Counted from the first letter of the stretch, positions 1-7,503 are shown. The stretch is 24,342 bases of DNA from Candidatus Moraniibacteriota bacterium (GCA_023261685.1 JAHFOM010000004.1:1-24342), one strand, 5' to 3'. The notes: generated by a model not told the origin, from the sequence alone. Numbers and translations are program-made.

Positions 1-999
1 AGCAATCTCAAGAAATACCCGCGTCGTTTTTTCGGTCACCGCTGAAAACATCCCTCCCATCACACCAGCCAAAGCCAGCACCTTCTTCTCATCGGCGATC
101 ACCAGGTCCTCCGTATCGAGTTTGATCGTTTCGCCGCTTAAAATCTGCAACGTCTCCCCCGCCTCTGCTTGGCGAATGATGATATTCCCTTCGATCATAT
201 CCGCATCAAAGGCATGCATCGGCTGACCATATTCCAAGAGAAAATAATTGGTACTATCTACCGGCACGCTGATAGGACGCAATCCGCTTCGCACAAGCAA
301 TGATCCCAGTGAAAGCGGTGACGCTCCTTGCTTCACGTTTTCAAACAAAAACCCGGCATACCGGAGACACTTTCTTGATGCTATCGATATTCCGATGGGA
401 TTTTCCGGATATTTCTCGAATGGTTCCTGTTCAAAAGAAAGTTTTCGTCCTTCCAGCGCCGCGATCTCTCTCGCCAAACCTCTGTAGGAGAGCGCGTCCG
501 CGCCGCGATCGGGAAGAATTTTCAGATCAAGAATGAAGTCAGAGAGACCGGCGTACTCTGCCAATGCCATTCCAATGGGGGCATCATCCGGAAGCATCAC
601 AATACCCTGATGTCCATCACCCAATCCAAGCTCTTTTTCTGAACACAGCATCCCCCGTGATGCTTCTCCGCGAATGTCCGTTTCTTTTATTTCAAAATTT
701 CCCGGCAGTCTGGCTCCCGGCAAAGCTACCACCACTTTTTTCCCATTGGCGACATTGGGCGCGCCGCAGACGATCTGACGGACCATATCGCCCGTATCGA
801 CTTTGACTACTTTCAATGTATCGGCATTCGGATGTTTTTCCATCTCGAGCACCAGTCCGACTACGACGTTTTCCAAATGATGTTGGAAGGATTCTACCGA
901 TTCTACTTCGAAAGCACGCGTCAGAAAAAGCTGCGAAAGTTCCTCCGCGGTCTTCTTCGTTTTCGATAATGCAACCAGTTCGTTGTAACTATATTTCAT
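1..999 (-). CDS. pheT: Phenylalanyl-tRNA synthetase beta subunit, partial (C-terminus outside window)
   Basis: This is the N-terminal 333 codons of the PheRS beta subunit, which pairs with PheS to charge tRNA-Phe. The reading frame is open through base 1, so the B5, core and anticodon-binding parts lie outside the window. Starting from ATG at 999 I see the N-terminal region, an OB-fold tRNA-binding domain containing CGAPNV, and the start of the B3/B4 editing domain with GVMGG followed by a V-T-x-x-T-x-x-V-x-L-E pattern. The start lies 7 bases after the pheS stop, so pheS and pheT form one operon. The identification is secure from the gene pair and motifs. Nothing in the visible part is broken. 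Confidence 0.95.
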   Translation of the reverse strand, partial: MKYSYNELVALSKTKKTAEELSQLFLTRAFEVESVESFQHHLENVVVGLVLEMEKHPNADTLKVVKVDTGDMVRQIVCGAPNVANGKKVVVALPGARLPGNFEIKETDIRGEASRGMLCSEKELGLGDGHQGIVMLPDDAPIGMALAEYAGLSDFILDLKILPDRGADALSYRGLAREIAALEGRKLSFEQEPFEKYPENPIGISIASRKCLRYAGFLFENVKQGASPLSLGSLLVRSGLRPISVPVDSTNYFLLEYGQPMHAFDADMIEGNIIIRQAEAGETLQILSGETIKLDTEDLVIADEKKVLALAGVMGGMFSAVTEKTTRVFLEIA

Positions 1000-1006
1000 A
1001 ATGACG

Positions 1007-2071
1007 TCAAAATTGCCGTATAAATCGAAGATCGCCGCTCATAATAAGACGGATATCGGTGATTTTGTATTTCATCATAGCCAGACGTGTCGTCCCGAAG
1101 CCCCATGCGAATCCCTGATATTTCCCCTGGCGGTAGCCGGCCGCTTCAAACACTTTCTGATTCACCATGCCGGCACCGCCGAGCTCGAGCCACCCGGATT
1201 GCTTGCAGACGGGACATCCTTCACCGTTACACAACGTGCAAGAGATATCGAATTCGAACGACGGCTCAGTAAACGGGAAAAAACTCGGTCGCAAACGGAT
1301 ATCGATTTTCTTACCGAAAAATCGGCTGAAAAAAGTTTCTGCCACCCATTTAAAATTCGCTACCGTCACGTCGTCACCGACCATCAGGCATTCGAACTGA
1401 TGGAAGGTATGTTCGTGCGAAGCATCGGTCGATTCATTGCGAAATACTCGTCCCGGAACAACGATGCGCAGTGGCGGCGTATGCTTTTCCATATACCGGA
1501 CCTGCACCGGGGAGGTTTGCGTACGCAGGAGCAAGCGCTCTTGTTTTGTATTTTTTCTATCGATTGTCGATTGTTGATTGTTGATTGTTTTGAGCCAGAA
1601 GGTATCCTGCATATCCCGCGCCGGATGATCAGCTGGCACATTCAGCGCGTCAAAATTGTAGTGTTCGGTCTCTACCTCAGGACCATCCGCTATCTCAAAT
1701 CCCATTTCAGAAAAAATATCCTCGATCTCATGCTCGATCTGCGTAATCGGATGCAGGTGCCCGCGGGCGACCGACACGCCGGGCGCGGTCACATCGATGC
1801 GCTCTTTTTCCCAATCGACGCTGTTTTCGAGAAAAGCCTCCTTCACCGCGTCAAAAGCCCGAAGCAACGACTGCTTGGTATCGTTTGCCTGTGGTCCGAT
1901 AATCTGCTTCTCCTCCGGAGTCAGATCTTTCAAGCCTTTCAAGAGATTGTTCAATTCGCTCTTGCGGCCGAGATATTTCACTTCCCACGCCGCCAATTCA
2001 ATCGCCGTTTTGACTGTTTGCAGGGCTTTTTCTCCCTCTTCTTTGATGTGGACGATACGTTCTTGCAACAT
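1007..2071 (-). CDS. pheS: Phenylalanyl-tRNA synthetase alpha subunit
   Basis: This is the catalytic alpha subunit of PheRS, 354 aa, a normal length. It has the N-terminal coiled-coil arm, then HPARDMQDTFWL, LLRTQTSPVQ, RVFRNE, FHQFEC (usually FHQxEG) and the C-terminal class II motif 3 region GFGTTRLAMMKY. Residues 162-178 (TINNQQSTIDRKNTKQE) are an extra segment between DTFWLK and RLLLRTQTS, two blocks that are nearly adjacent in well-known homologs. It is encoded by four copies of a 7-bp repeat plus AT-rich flank. The insert falls on a surface loop between conserved blocks, so the enzyme is probably functional. The gene has its own promoter, which begins inside the tsaC stop region, and pheT follows after 7 bases. 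Confidence 0.96.
   Translation of the reverse strand: MLQERIVHIKEEGEKALQTVKTAIELAAWEVKYLGRKSELNNLLKGLKDLTPEEKQIIGPQANDTKQSLLRAFDAVKEAFLENSVDWEKERIDVTAPGVSVARGHLHPITQIEHEIEDIFSEMGFEIADGPEVETEHYNFDALNVPADHPARDMQDTFWLKTINNQQSTIDRKNTKQERLLLRTQTSPVQVRYMEKHTPPLRIVVPGRVFRNESTDASHEHTFHQFECLMVGDDVTVANFKWVAETFFSRFFGKKIDIRLRPSFFPFTEPSFEFDISCTLCNGEGCPVCKQSGWLELGGAGMVNQKVFEAAGYRQGKYQGFAWGFGTTRLAMMKYKITDIRLIMSGDLRFIRQF
1560..1587. repeat. 7-bp tandem repeat, four copies, inside pheS
   Basis: On the plus strand the units are TCGATTG, TCGATTG, TTGATTG and TTGATTG in direct succession. Together with AT-rich flank they encode the extra peptide in PheS. The repeat is 28 bp, not a multiple of three, so flanking bases must also belong to the insert for the frame to be kept. 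Confidence 0.85.
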
Positions 2072-2098
2072 AGTGAAAGAGTTTTCAATAATGGCTTC

Positions 2099-2127
2099 AT
2101 TGTAGCGAAGATACCCGCTGCGGTCAA
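2099..2127 (-). promoter_or_regulatory. Sigma70-type promoter for pheST
   Basis: On the minus strand TTGACC (2122-2127) is followed by a 17-base spacer and TACAAT (2099-2104). Each hexamer matches five of six consensus positions. The expected transcription start is near 2092, about 20 bases before the pheS ATG. The -35 box overlaps the tsaC stop codon. Confidence 0.65.
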
Positions 2128-2687
2128 AGGTTTGTTTCGCCTTGACGCAAGACCTTCCAGCCGTCGTTCTGCAAACGCGTCACCGTCGAGGGAAGACTCT
2201 CCCGGTAACCACCATCCACATACGCGACTACCTGATTGCCGAAATACTGTTTCGCTTCGAGGGCAGTGTGCGCCGGCGGCCGACCCTCCGGATTGGCGCT
2301 CGGAGCCAAGAGCGGTCCGGTGTTACGTAACAAGGTACGTAACTCATTGTCAGCAGGCAGACGGAAAGCCAGCGTTTTCGTGCCTCGATGGAGGTATCGG
2401 TACTCCGGATTCGGACAATCAAACACCACGCTGACTTTGCCGGGCCAGACATTCTTGAGCGCTTGCGTGTCGGCATCAGTCAATGTGATGCCGAAATGGA
2501 GCAGTGCGGAAATATCATCAATCAGTATAATGCAGGGCTTGTCCGGATCACGACCTCGCACACGGTACAGCTCCGCCACCGCTTCCGGCGAACGCGCCAG
2601 ACACACGATGCCGTAGAGCGTATCCGTCGGGATGACCGCCAGTTTTCCTTCACGCAAAGACCGGATGACCGCGTCGGAAAAAAGCAT
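2124..2687 (-). CDS. tsaC: L-threonylcarbamoyladenylate synthase (TsaC/YrdC/Sua5 family)
   Basis: This 187-aa protein makes threonylcarbamoyl-AMP from threonine, bicarbonate and ATP, the first step of the t6A modification at position 37 of ANN-decoding tRNAs. The single YrdC domain fills the whole protein. The N-terminal IPTDTLYGI motif, RVRGRDPDKP, the SANPEGRPP segment near residue 130 and a terminal VLRQGE are all present. The length fits TsaC rather than the longer Sua5 with its extra domain. The ATG lies one base after the tyrS stop (TAG-t-ATG), so the two are very likely translationally coupled. Neighbours are three aminoacyl-tRNA synthetase genes, consistent with a tRNA-maturation role. 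Confidence 0.93.
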   Translation of the reverse strand: MLFSDAVIRSLREGKLAVIPTDTLYGIVCLARSPEAVAELYRVRGRDPDKPCIILIDDISALLHFGITLTDADTQALKNVWPGKVSVVFDCPNPEYRYLHRGTKTLAFRLPADNELRTLLRNTGPLLAPSANPEGRPPAHTALEAKQYFGNQVVAYVDGGYRESLPSTVTRLQNDGWKVLRQGETNL

Positions 2688-2688
2688 A

Positions 2689-3879
2689 CTAAAAGACGAT
2701 TCTTACGAAGTCTTTCTTTCCGACTTTCATCACCTGATCAGCAAAACGTTTTTCTATGAGCGCATTTTCATTAGTAATTTTTTCTCCGGCAATTTCCACG
2801 CCGCCCTGCGACATCTTGCGTCTGGCATCCGCCTTGCTTGTCGCCAGTCCGTTGGCTGTTATCACATCAGAAATTTTTATACCATCATCCACTTTGATAC
2901 TCAAAATATCCGTCGGTATTTGTTTTTTGGAAAATGTTTCAATAAAATATGTTTCTGCTTTCTGCGCTTCGTCCGCGCCGTGATAGAGGGTGACGATTTC
3001 TTTGGCGAGCCTGACTTTGACATCGCGCGGATTGGCGCCCGTTATGATGTCTTCAGCATACGTGGCGATCTCCGTCATCGGCACGCGGGTACAATGGACG
3101 AAGTAGTCCATAATCAATTCATCCGGGATACTCATCACTTTGCCGAACATCTCATTGGGCACATCGGTCAGCGTGATGGTGTTGCCCCAGCTCGAGCTCA
3201 TCTTGCGCCCGTCCGTCCCGGGGATGAGGTTCATCGTAAGTACCGCCTGCTCCGGCTGCCCGTGTTTTTTCTGGAGGGAGCGTCCGGCAAGTAGGTTGAA
3301 GCGCTGATCCGTACCACCCAGCTCCACGTCGGCATTGGTCGCTACGCTGTCAAAGCCCTGCATCAGGGGGTACAGCACCTCACGGAGCGACACCCGTTTA
3401 CCAGTATCCAATCGTCGCCTGATATTGTCGCGCGCGATAAATTCCGCCAGCGAAAAGACATCCGCCTGTTCGCCGATTTCCGCATACCCCAGCTTCTCCA
3501 GCCACGTCGAATTATAATGCACCTCGGCTTTGTCGAGATCAATGATCTTGCCTGCCTGCTCGGTGTAGCTTCGCATATTCTCCTCGATCATCTGCTTGGC
3601 AAGCATCGGCCGTTCAGAGTCCTTGTCGCTCGTGTCACCGATGACGCCGGTAAAGTCACCGACGATAAATACCACCGTGTGTCCCAAGTCCTGAAAGTCC
3701 CGCAGTTTCCGGAGCGCCACCGCACGTCCGAGATGGATATGCGGGCTGGTCGGATCAATGCCGAGCTTGATACGGAGCGTCTCACTGGACAACAGGCGCG
3801 CCTTCAGACGTTCCCGATCAATCACCTCCGCCACCCCCCGCGTCAACAACTCCTCGATTTTTTGTTCTTTAGATAACAT
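2689..3879 (-). CDS. tyrS: Tyrosyl-tRNA synthetase
   Basis: This 396-aa class Ic synthetase charges tRNA-Tyr. The HIGH-type motif is HIHLG at residues 47-51, the tyrosine pocket region reads DVELGGTDQRFN at 184-195, and the KMSKS loop is KMSSS at 226-230. A C-terminal S4-like RNA-binding domain occupies roughly 335-396 (KADARRKMSQGGVEI). The length and the ELGGTDQ signature fit the TyrZ-like branch of bacterial TyrRS. Start is ATG at 3879, 12 bases after the stop of the small upstream gene. It probably shares a transcript with that gene and with tsaC downstream. Confidence 0.96.
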   Translation of the reverse strand: MLSKEQKIEELLTRGVAEVIDRERLKARLLSSETLRIKLGIDPTSPHIHLGRAVALRKLRDFQDLGHTVVFIVGDFTGVIGDTSDKDSERPMLAKQMIEENMRSYTEQAGKIIDLDKAEVHYNSTWLEKLGYAEIGEQADVFSLAEFIARDNIRRRLDTGKRVSLREVLYPLMQGFDSVATNADVELGGTDQRFNLLAGRSLQKKHGQPEQAVLTMNLIPGTDGRKMSSSWGNTITLTDVPNEMFGKVMSIPDELIMDYFVHCTRVPMTEIATYAEDIITGANPRDVKVRLAKEIVTLYHGADEAQKAETYFIETFSKKQIPTDILSIKVDDGIKISDVITANGLATSKADARRKMSQGGVEIAGEKITNENALIEKRFADQVMKVGKKDFVRIVF

Positions 3880-3891
3880 ATGCCGTATTGA

Positions 3892-4179
3892 TTAAATACC
3901 CATTTTCTTTTTGGTCAGTCGGTACTGGTCATCGGAAATCTGACCGGATTTGCGCATCGCCTCGAGAGACGCGAGAATCTCCGCCTTGTTTTTTTCGATG
4001 TTTTTCGGAGTCATCGCTTTCTTCATCATTTTCTCGCGCTCCGCCGGACTCATCTTCATCATCCGCTTCATCGCGAAACGCTGAAATATATTGAGATCCT
4101 TCATATCCGGCATCCCGGGAATATTCGGCAGCGCATTCTCCTCCTCGTCATTCTTTTTTTTCAATGGGTTCCATTTCAT
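3892..4179 (-). CDS. Small SHOCT-like protein of unknown function
   Basis: A 95-aa protein that I cannot assign to a known function. It begins with a short basic/acidic head (MKWNPLKKKNDEEEN), then a proline- and methionine-rich stretch, and then two probable helices. The last 35 residues (ending DQYRLTKKKMGI, preceded by LEAMRKSGQISDD) resemble the SHOCT-type pattern L-x-x-L-x-x-x-G-x-I-x-x-x-x-F/Y. Such short domains often sit at the ends of oligomeric or membrane proteins, but here almost nothing else is present. There is no membrane segment. It is the first gene before tyrS and tsaC and likely co-transcribed with them. Coding status is supported by its fit between neighbours and lack of a better frame. 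Confidence 0.7.
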   Translation of the reverse strand: MKWNPLKKKNDEEENALPNIPGMPDMKDLNIFQRFAMKRMMKMSPAEREKMMKKAMTPKNIEKNKAEILASLEAMRKSGQISDDQYRLTKKKMGI

Positions 4180-4189
4180 ACAGAGTAAG

Positions 4190-4231
4190 GTTAAGGGTTT
4201 AGAGTACAGGGTACAGGGTACAGGGTTTAGG
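4190..4231. repeat. 7-bp tandem repeat between secF and the small protein gene
   Basis: Six units of seven bases run in series: GTTAAGG, GTTTAGA, GTACAGG, GTACAGG, GTACAGG, GTTTAGG. The tract lies in the 89-base gap between the secF stop (4269) and the start of the 95-aa gene (4179). I see no convincing promoter or terminator in the rest of this gap. Confidence 0.8.
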
Positions 4232-4268
4232 AAAAACTTGCATTTTACTGAACCCTATCTCCTCGATC

Positions 4269-5174
4269 CTATCCCCTGTTCATAGTTTTCATCTTATACC
4301 GCGTCACCAAAAGAGCGGAAGCGATATAGATCGAGGAGTACGTACCGAACGCCACGCCCGCCAAAAGCGCGACACCGAAATAGCGGATGCTCTCCCCGCC
4401 GAAAATGACAATCGCAACGAGCGTGATGATCACTGTCATCGAGGTATTGATCGAGCGGCCAAGCGTTTCGTTGAGCGAGCGGTTGACGATGATCTCAAAA
4501 TCTTCCTTGCGCTGCGAACGCATCAAATTCTCGCGCACGCGATCATAGACCACGATCGTATCATTGACCGAGTAGCCGAGAATCGTCAACAAAGCCGCGA
4601 TAAAGGGCACGCCGATTTCCACGCCATAATATCTTCCTAAAATAACAAATAGTCCCAGTACGATAATAATATCATGCGCCAACGCGATGACCGCTCCGAG
4701 ACCGTATTCCCACGACGTCACGACACCCGAGACCCGCCGAAACGCCCACGCGATATAGAGAGCGATGCCGAGGATAGACAAAATGATACCGAGGATGGCG
4801 TTTTTCTTGATCTGACTCGATACCGAAGCTCCGATGAAATCCGTTCGCAACTGCACCAGTCCCGGATCGAGCGCCTGAAGTGCCGACAAGACCCGTTCAT
4901 TGGCGGTTTCGTCGGACGCCAGATAACGCAAGAGTACCCCGCGCTCATTGGTCGGCTGAATAGTGAGGCTTTTGAGATCGATTGGCGCCAAACTCTCTCC
5001 GATCACTGACACTGTCGGAACCGCATCAAGAGAAAATTGCACTTCCATCAGCGTCCCGCCCTTAAAATCAATGCCGAAATTGAATCCCCACAAGAGAATC
5101 AGCACGATACTTGCCAGCGTGATGATGCCGGAAAACCAGTAAGCGTATATTCTTTTTTGGATGATCTGGAGCAT
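4269..5174 (-). CDS. secF: Protein translocase subunit SecF
   Basis: SecF (301 aa) works with SecD in the plasma membrane to pull exported proteins outward using the proton gradient. An N-terminal transmembrane segment is followed by FGIDFKGGTL, the family's hallmark, then a small ectodomain and five further membrane segments. The fourth-helix signature LGYSVNDTIVVYDRVREN is intact, including the D of VVYDR. The start at 5174 gives the sequence MLQIIQKRIY; the frame stays open further upstream but only as antisense reading inside secD. The ATG comes one base after the secD TAA, so the two are translationally coupled. Confidence 0.96.
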   Translation of the reverse strand: MLQIIQKRIYAYWFSGIITLASIVLILLWGFNFGIDFKGGTLMEVQFSLDAVPTVSVIGESLAPIDLKSLTIQPTNERGVLLRYLASDETANERVLSALQALDPGLVQLRTDFIGASVSSQIKKNAILGIILSILGIALYIAWAFRRVSGVVTSWEYGLGAVIALAHDIIIVLGLFVILGRYYGVEIGVPFIAALLTILGYSVNDTIVVYDRVRENLMRSQRKEDFEIIVNRSLNETLGRSINTSMTVIITLVAIVIFGGESIRYFGVALLAGVAFGTYSSIYIASALLVTRYKMKTMNRG

Positions 5175-5175
5175 A

Positions 5176-6897
5176 TTATTCGAGACGCTTTTTGGGTGAT
5201 ACGAGGAATTGCGGATATTTTTCCATCCACGAAGCAGTGAGGAATACTGTGGTAATCCTGACGAGTACGACGGCGGTAAACAGCGACAGCAACACGCCGA
5301 GTGCCAGAATAATCGCGAATCCTTTGACAAAACCGGTGCCGAATCCGATCAGGATAAAGGTGGTGATGAGCGTCGATATATGCCCGTCACGAATACTCGG
5401 CCACGCCCGGCGGAAGCCTTCACTGAGAGATTTGTAGACGTTCTTGCCGTATGAGAGTTCTTCGCGCGTCCGCTCAAAAATAAGTACGTTGGCATCCACC
5501 GCGATACCGATGGACAGGATGAACCCCGCGATACCGGAGAGCGTCACCGTAATGGCAAACGGCGTAAAGACGGAGAGTTTGAAAATTGCCAAAAGCATCG
5601 CCGTGTAGAGGAGGAGAGCAAACACCGCGATCAAACCGAGGAAACGATAATAAAAAATCATAAAAATGGCAACCGCGCCGAGACCCACCAGTCCGGCCAA
5701 GAGACTCTGCCGGAGCGCGCTCTCGCCGAGGCTGGCATCGACGCTCTGCTGACCGACCAAGGTAATCGGCACCGGAAGCGCGCCTTCATTCAAACGCTTG
5801 ACCAGGTCGTTGGCTTCCTGCATTTTGTAATTGCCAGTAATGACCGCCTGCCCGCCAACAATCTCTTGTTGAATCGTCGGAGCATACGGCGGATCCAACG
5901 CATCGATAACGCCATCGCCATTGGTATCGGTGATCGGCAGACCGTCGAGCACGATGGCGACGCCTCTGCCGACATTGCGCTTGGTAATTTCGGCAAAAAG
6001 TTTTGTCCCCTCATCATCAAAACGGAGCGCAATCTGCGGCGACCCGACTCCCTGACTCCGGTAATCCACATACGCATCCTTCAGGTTTTTCCCGGTCAGT
6101 CCCGTCGCGACGAAAGCCAGTTCCGGATACTGCCCGATGGAACGCTTGAGAAAAAGAATGTGCGAGGCGCGTACTTCGCGATTCTCTCCTTCTCCTCGTT
6201 CCTCAAGCTTCTTAATGATATGCCAGCCGAACTGACTCTCCACAAGATCGGGGTATACTTCTCCTGTTTTCAAAGCATCTCCGAATACGACATCGTCAAA
6301 CTCAGGGACGAACGTACCTTTTTTTACAAAATCCAGATCGCCGCCCTTATCCTTGGAGCCGGGATCCTGACTGTACTGTGTCGCCAGCGTAGCAAAATCT
6401 TCCCCAAGTTTCGCGCGGATCAAAAGATTTTCCGCATCACTCTTTGATTTGGCATTCACCTCATCAAATTGTTTCTCGGCTTCCAGCCCAGCAGGTTCGC
6501 GGAATTCCAGAAACGGAGTTTCCTTGATGACTTTCTTGGCCTGCTCGATGTCCTTGATGCCGGGAAGCTCGACGATGATGCGCTGTGTTGATCCTGAACG
6601 AGAGAGCTGCACCAGCGGTTCACCGACGCCGAAGGCATTGACCCGCCGCTCGATGACCGCTTCGGCGGCGGCGAGCGCGTCGTCTTGTTTCGCCGCATCC
6701 AGCTGGGAGACATCCGCCTCATATTCCAAATGAATCCCACCCTGAAGATCAAGCCCCCTATTCACTTGCATCCCTTCCAAAAAACCAAAAAGCGGCGGAA
6801 CAAACTTGACCGCGGAAGGATAGGCGATGACGCCGCACACCAAGCCAAGCGCCAGCACCCAAGCGAATTGAAAGCGAATTTTTATCTGCTGTTTCAT
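5176..6897 (-). CDS. secD: Protein translocase subunit SecD with inserted parvulin-like (PpiC) domain
   Basis: This 573-aa SecD has one N-terminal membrane segment (12-33), DLQGGIHL at 50-57, an ectodomain, and five C-terminal membrane segments with GIAVDANVLIFERTREE at 464-480. The ectodomain is unusual. Residues about 150-249 form a parvulin-type prolyl isomerase: a LGEDFATLATQYSQDPGS stretch, GGDLDF, VPEF at 197-200, FGWHII at 223-228 and VRASHILF at 242-249. The last block is strand 1 of a normal parvulin, so the domain appears circularly permuted. A second insert at 324-335 reads DTNGDGVIDALD, a dockerin/EF-hand-like calcium loop, placed between the usual IVLDG and the AP-x-I block. Start chosen at 6897 because a good promoter ends 7 bases upstream; the open frame runs on to 7011 without support. 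Confidence 0.95.
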   Translation of the reverse strand: MKQQIKIRFQFAWVLALGLVCGVIAYPSAVKFVPPLFGFLEGMQVNRGLDLQGGIHLEYEADVSQLDAAKQDDALAAAEAVIERRVNAFGVGEPLVQLSRSGSTQRIIVELPGIKDIEQAKKVIKETPFLEFREPAGLEAEKQFDEVNAKSKSDAENLLIRAKLGEDFATLATQYSQDPGSKDKGGDLDFVKKGTFVPEFDDVVFGDALKTGEVYPDLVESQFGWHIIKKLEERGEGENREVRASHILFLKRSIGQYPELAFVATGLTGKNLKDAYVDYRSQGVGSPQIALRFDDEGTKLFAEITKRNVGRGVAIVLDGLPITDTNGDGVIDALDPPYAPTIQQEIVGGQAVITGNYKMQEANDLVKRLNEGALPVPITLVGQQSVDASLGESALRQSLLAGLVGLGAVAIFMIFYYRFLGLIAVFALLLYTAMLLAIFKLSVFTPFAITVTLSGIAGFILSIGIAVDANVLIFERTREELSYGKNVYKSLSEGFRRAWPSIRDGHISTLITTFILIGFGTGFVKGFAIILALGVLLSLFTAVVLVRITTVFLTASWMEKYPQFLVSPKKRLE

Positions 6898-6904
6898 AGA
6901 TGCT

Positions 6905-6950
6905 AGTATATCGGAAAGCGTATCTCTAGGCAACTGAGAGTCTCTCTCAG
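6905..6950 (-). promoter_or_regulatory. Promoter of secDF, near-leaderless, with adjoining inverted repeat
   Basis: On the minus strand TTGCCT (6928-6933), a 17-base spacer and TATACT (6905-6910) precede the secD ATG by only 7 bases, so transcription should start at or next to the start codon. Immediately upstream of the -35 box is a perfect 7-bp inverted repeat with a 3-base loop (CTGAGAG at 6934-6940, CTCTCAG at 6944-6950), a possible operator. No Shine-Dalgarno sequence is visible. Confidence 0.65.
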
Positions 6951-6965
6951 CCTGCCAAGACAAAG

Positions 6966-7004
6966 AAAAAGGACAGCATAAGCATTGTACGCTGTCCTTT
7001 TTTT
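6966..7004. terminator. Bidirectional Rho-independent terminator
   Basis: GGACAGC (6971-6977) pairs with GCTGTCC (6991-6997) around a 13-base loop. It is flanked by a five-A run on the left and a seven-T run on the right, so the stem can extend to 12 bp and works in either direction. It most likely ends the minus-strand NUDIX gene that stops at 7030 and separates it from the secD promoter. Confidence 0.8.
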
Positions 7005-7029
7005 GAAGCAAAAGATCGAAGATGAAAAA

Positions 7030-7503
7030 TCACTGGAGCCACTGGCTCGTGCAGAAATGAGTGATGATCGGAATCACCTCTGCACGGATCTTTTCCCTCC
7101 GTTTGAGAAGCTCAAGCGGTGTCATCCATCCGACGGCCTCGATGCCGGGATCTTCCGGGTGAAACCGTCGAAGCGACCGGTCCATCAATAATCCGTACCC
7201 ATAGAGTATTTTGCAATCCGGTCTGCCGCGAATCGGAGTAAAGACTTCCTTGAACACCCCGAGAATTTCGACCTGTCTGTGATCCGATATGCCGACTTCC
7301 TTGCGCAACAGTCGCCAAATAGCAGTCTCAAACGACAAATCTTCAGGCTCCACCGTTATCACAGGAATACTGAGCATCCCTATTTCTTTGTTGATGTCAG
7401 GTTTTCCGTGGAGTTCCCTGATGACCAGAAACTGTTCCAGAGACTTTGTGTCATCAAGGAGCAAAAATCCCACCTTGAATATAGTGTCCATCGGCTTACC
7501 CAT
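7030..7503 (-). CDS. NUDIX-like protein with degenerate catalytic box
   Basis: This 157-aa protein has the general layout of a NUDIX domain, but the NUDIX box (GX5EX7REUXEEXGU) is weak. The region around residues 59-72 reads ETAIWRLLRKEVGI: the RE pair is RL, the EE pair is KE, and no Glu stands at the upstream box position. One metal-ligand candidate, E69, and the GI end remain. Phosphohydrolase activity is therefore doubtful; a binding or divergent role is possible. The C-terminal half has VGWMTPLELLKR, a common pattern in NUDIX proteins. The ATG at 7503 follows a G-rich Shine-Dalgarno-like AGGGGG five bases upstream, which decides the start over the later ATG at 7491. Confidence 0.7.
   Translation of the reverse strand: MGKPMDTIFKVGFLLLDDTKSLEQFLVIRELHGKPDINKEIGMLSIPVITVEPEDLSFETAIWRLLRKEVGISDHRQVEILGVFKEVFTPIRGRPDCKILYGYGLLMDRSLRRFHPEDPGIEAVGWMTPLELLKRREKIRAEVIPIITHFCTSQWLQ

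Noticed and set aside
1001..2434. A 477-codon plus-strand open frame over pheS and tsaC
   Set aside because: It is antisense to two clearly conserved genes, and its translation has no recognisable domain.
4190..4231. CRISPR-like repeat array
   Set aside because: Units are seven bases with no spacers; no Cas genes are in the window.
5175..5330. 52-residue extension of SecF into secD
   Set aside because: It lies in another frame of the secD coding region; ATG at 5174 gives the standard SecF start.
6898..7011. 38-residue N-terminal extension of SecD
   Set aside because: It would cross the promoter and the bidirectional terminator; the MKQQ start gives a normal SecD N-terminus.
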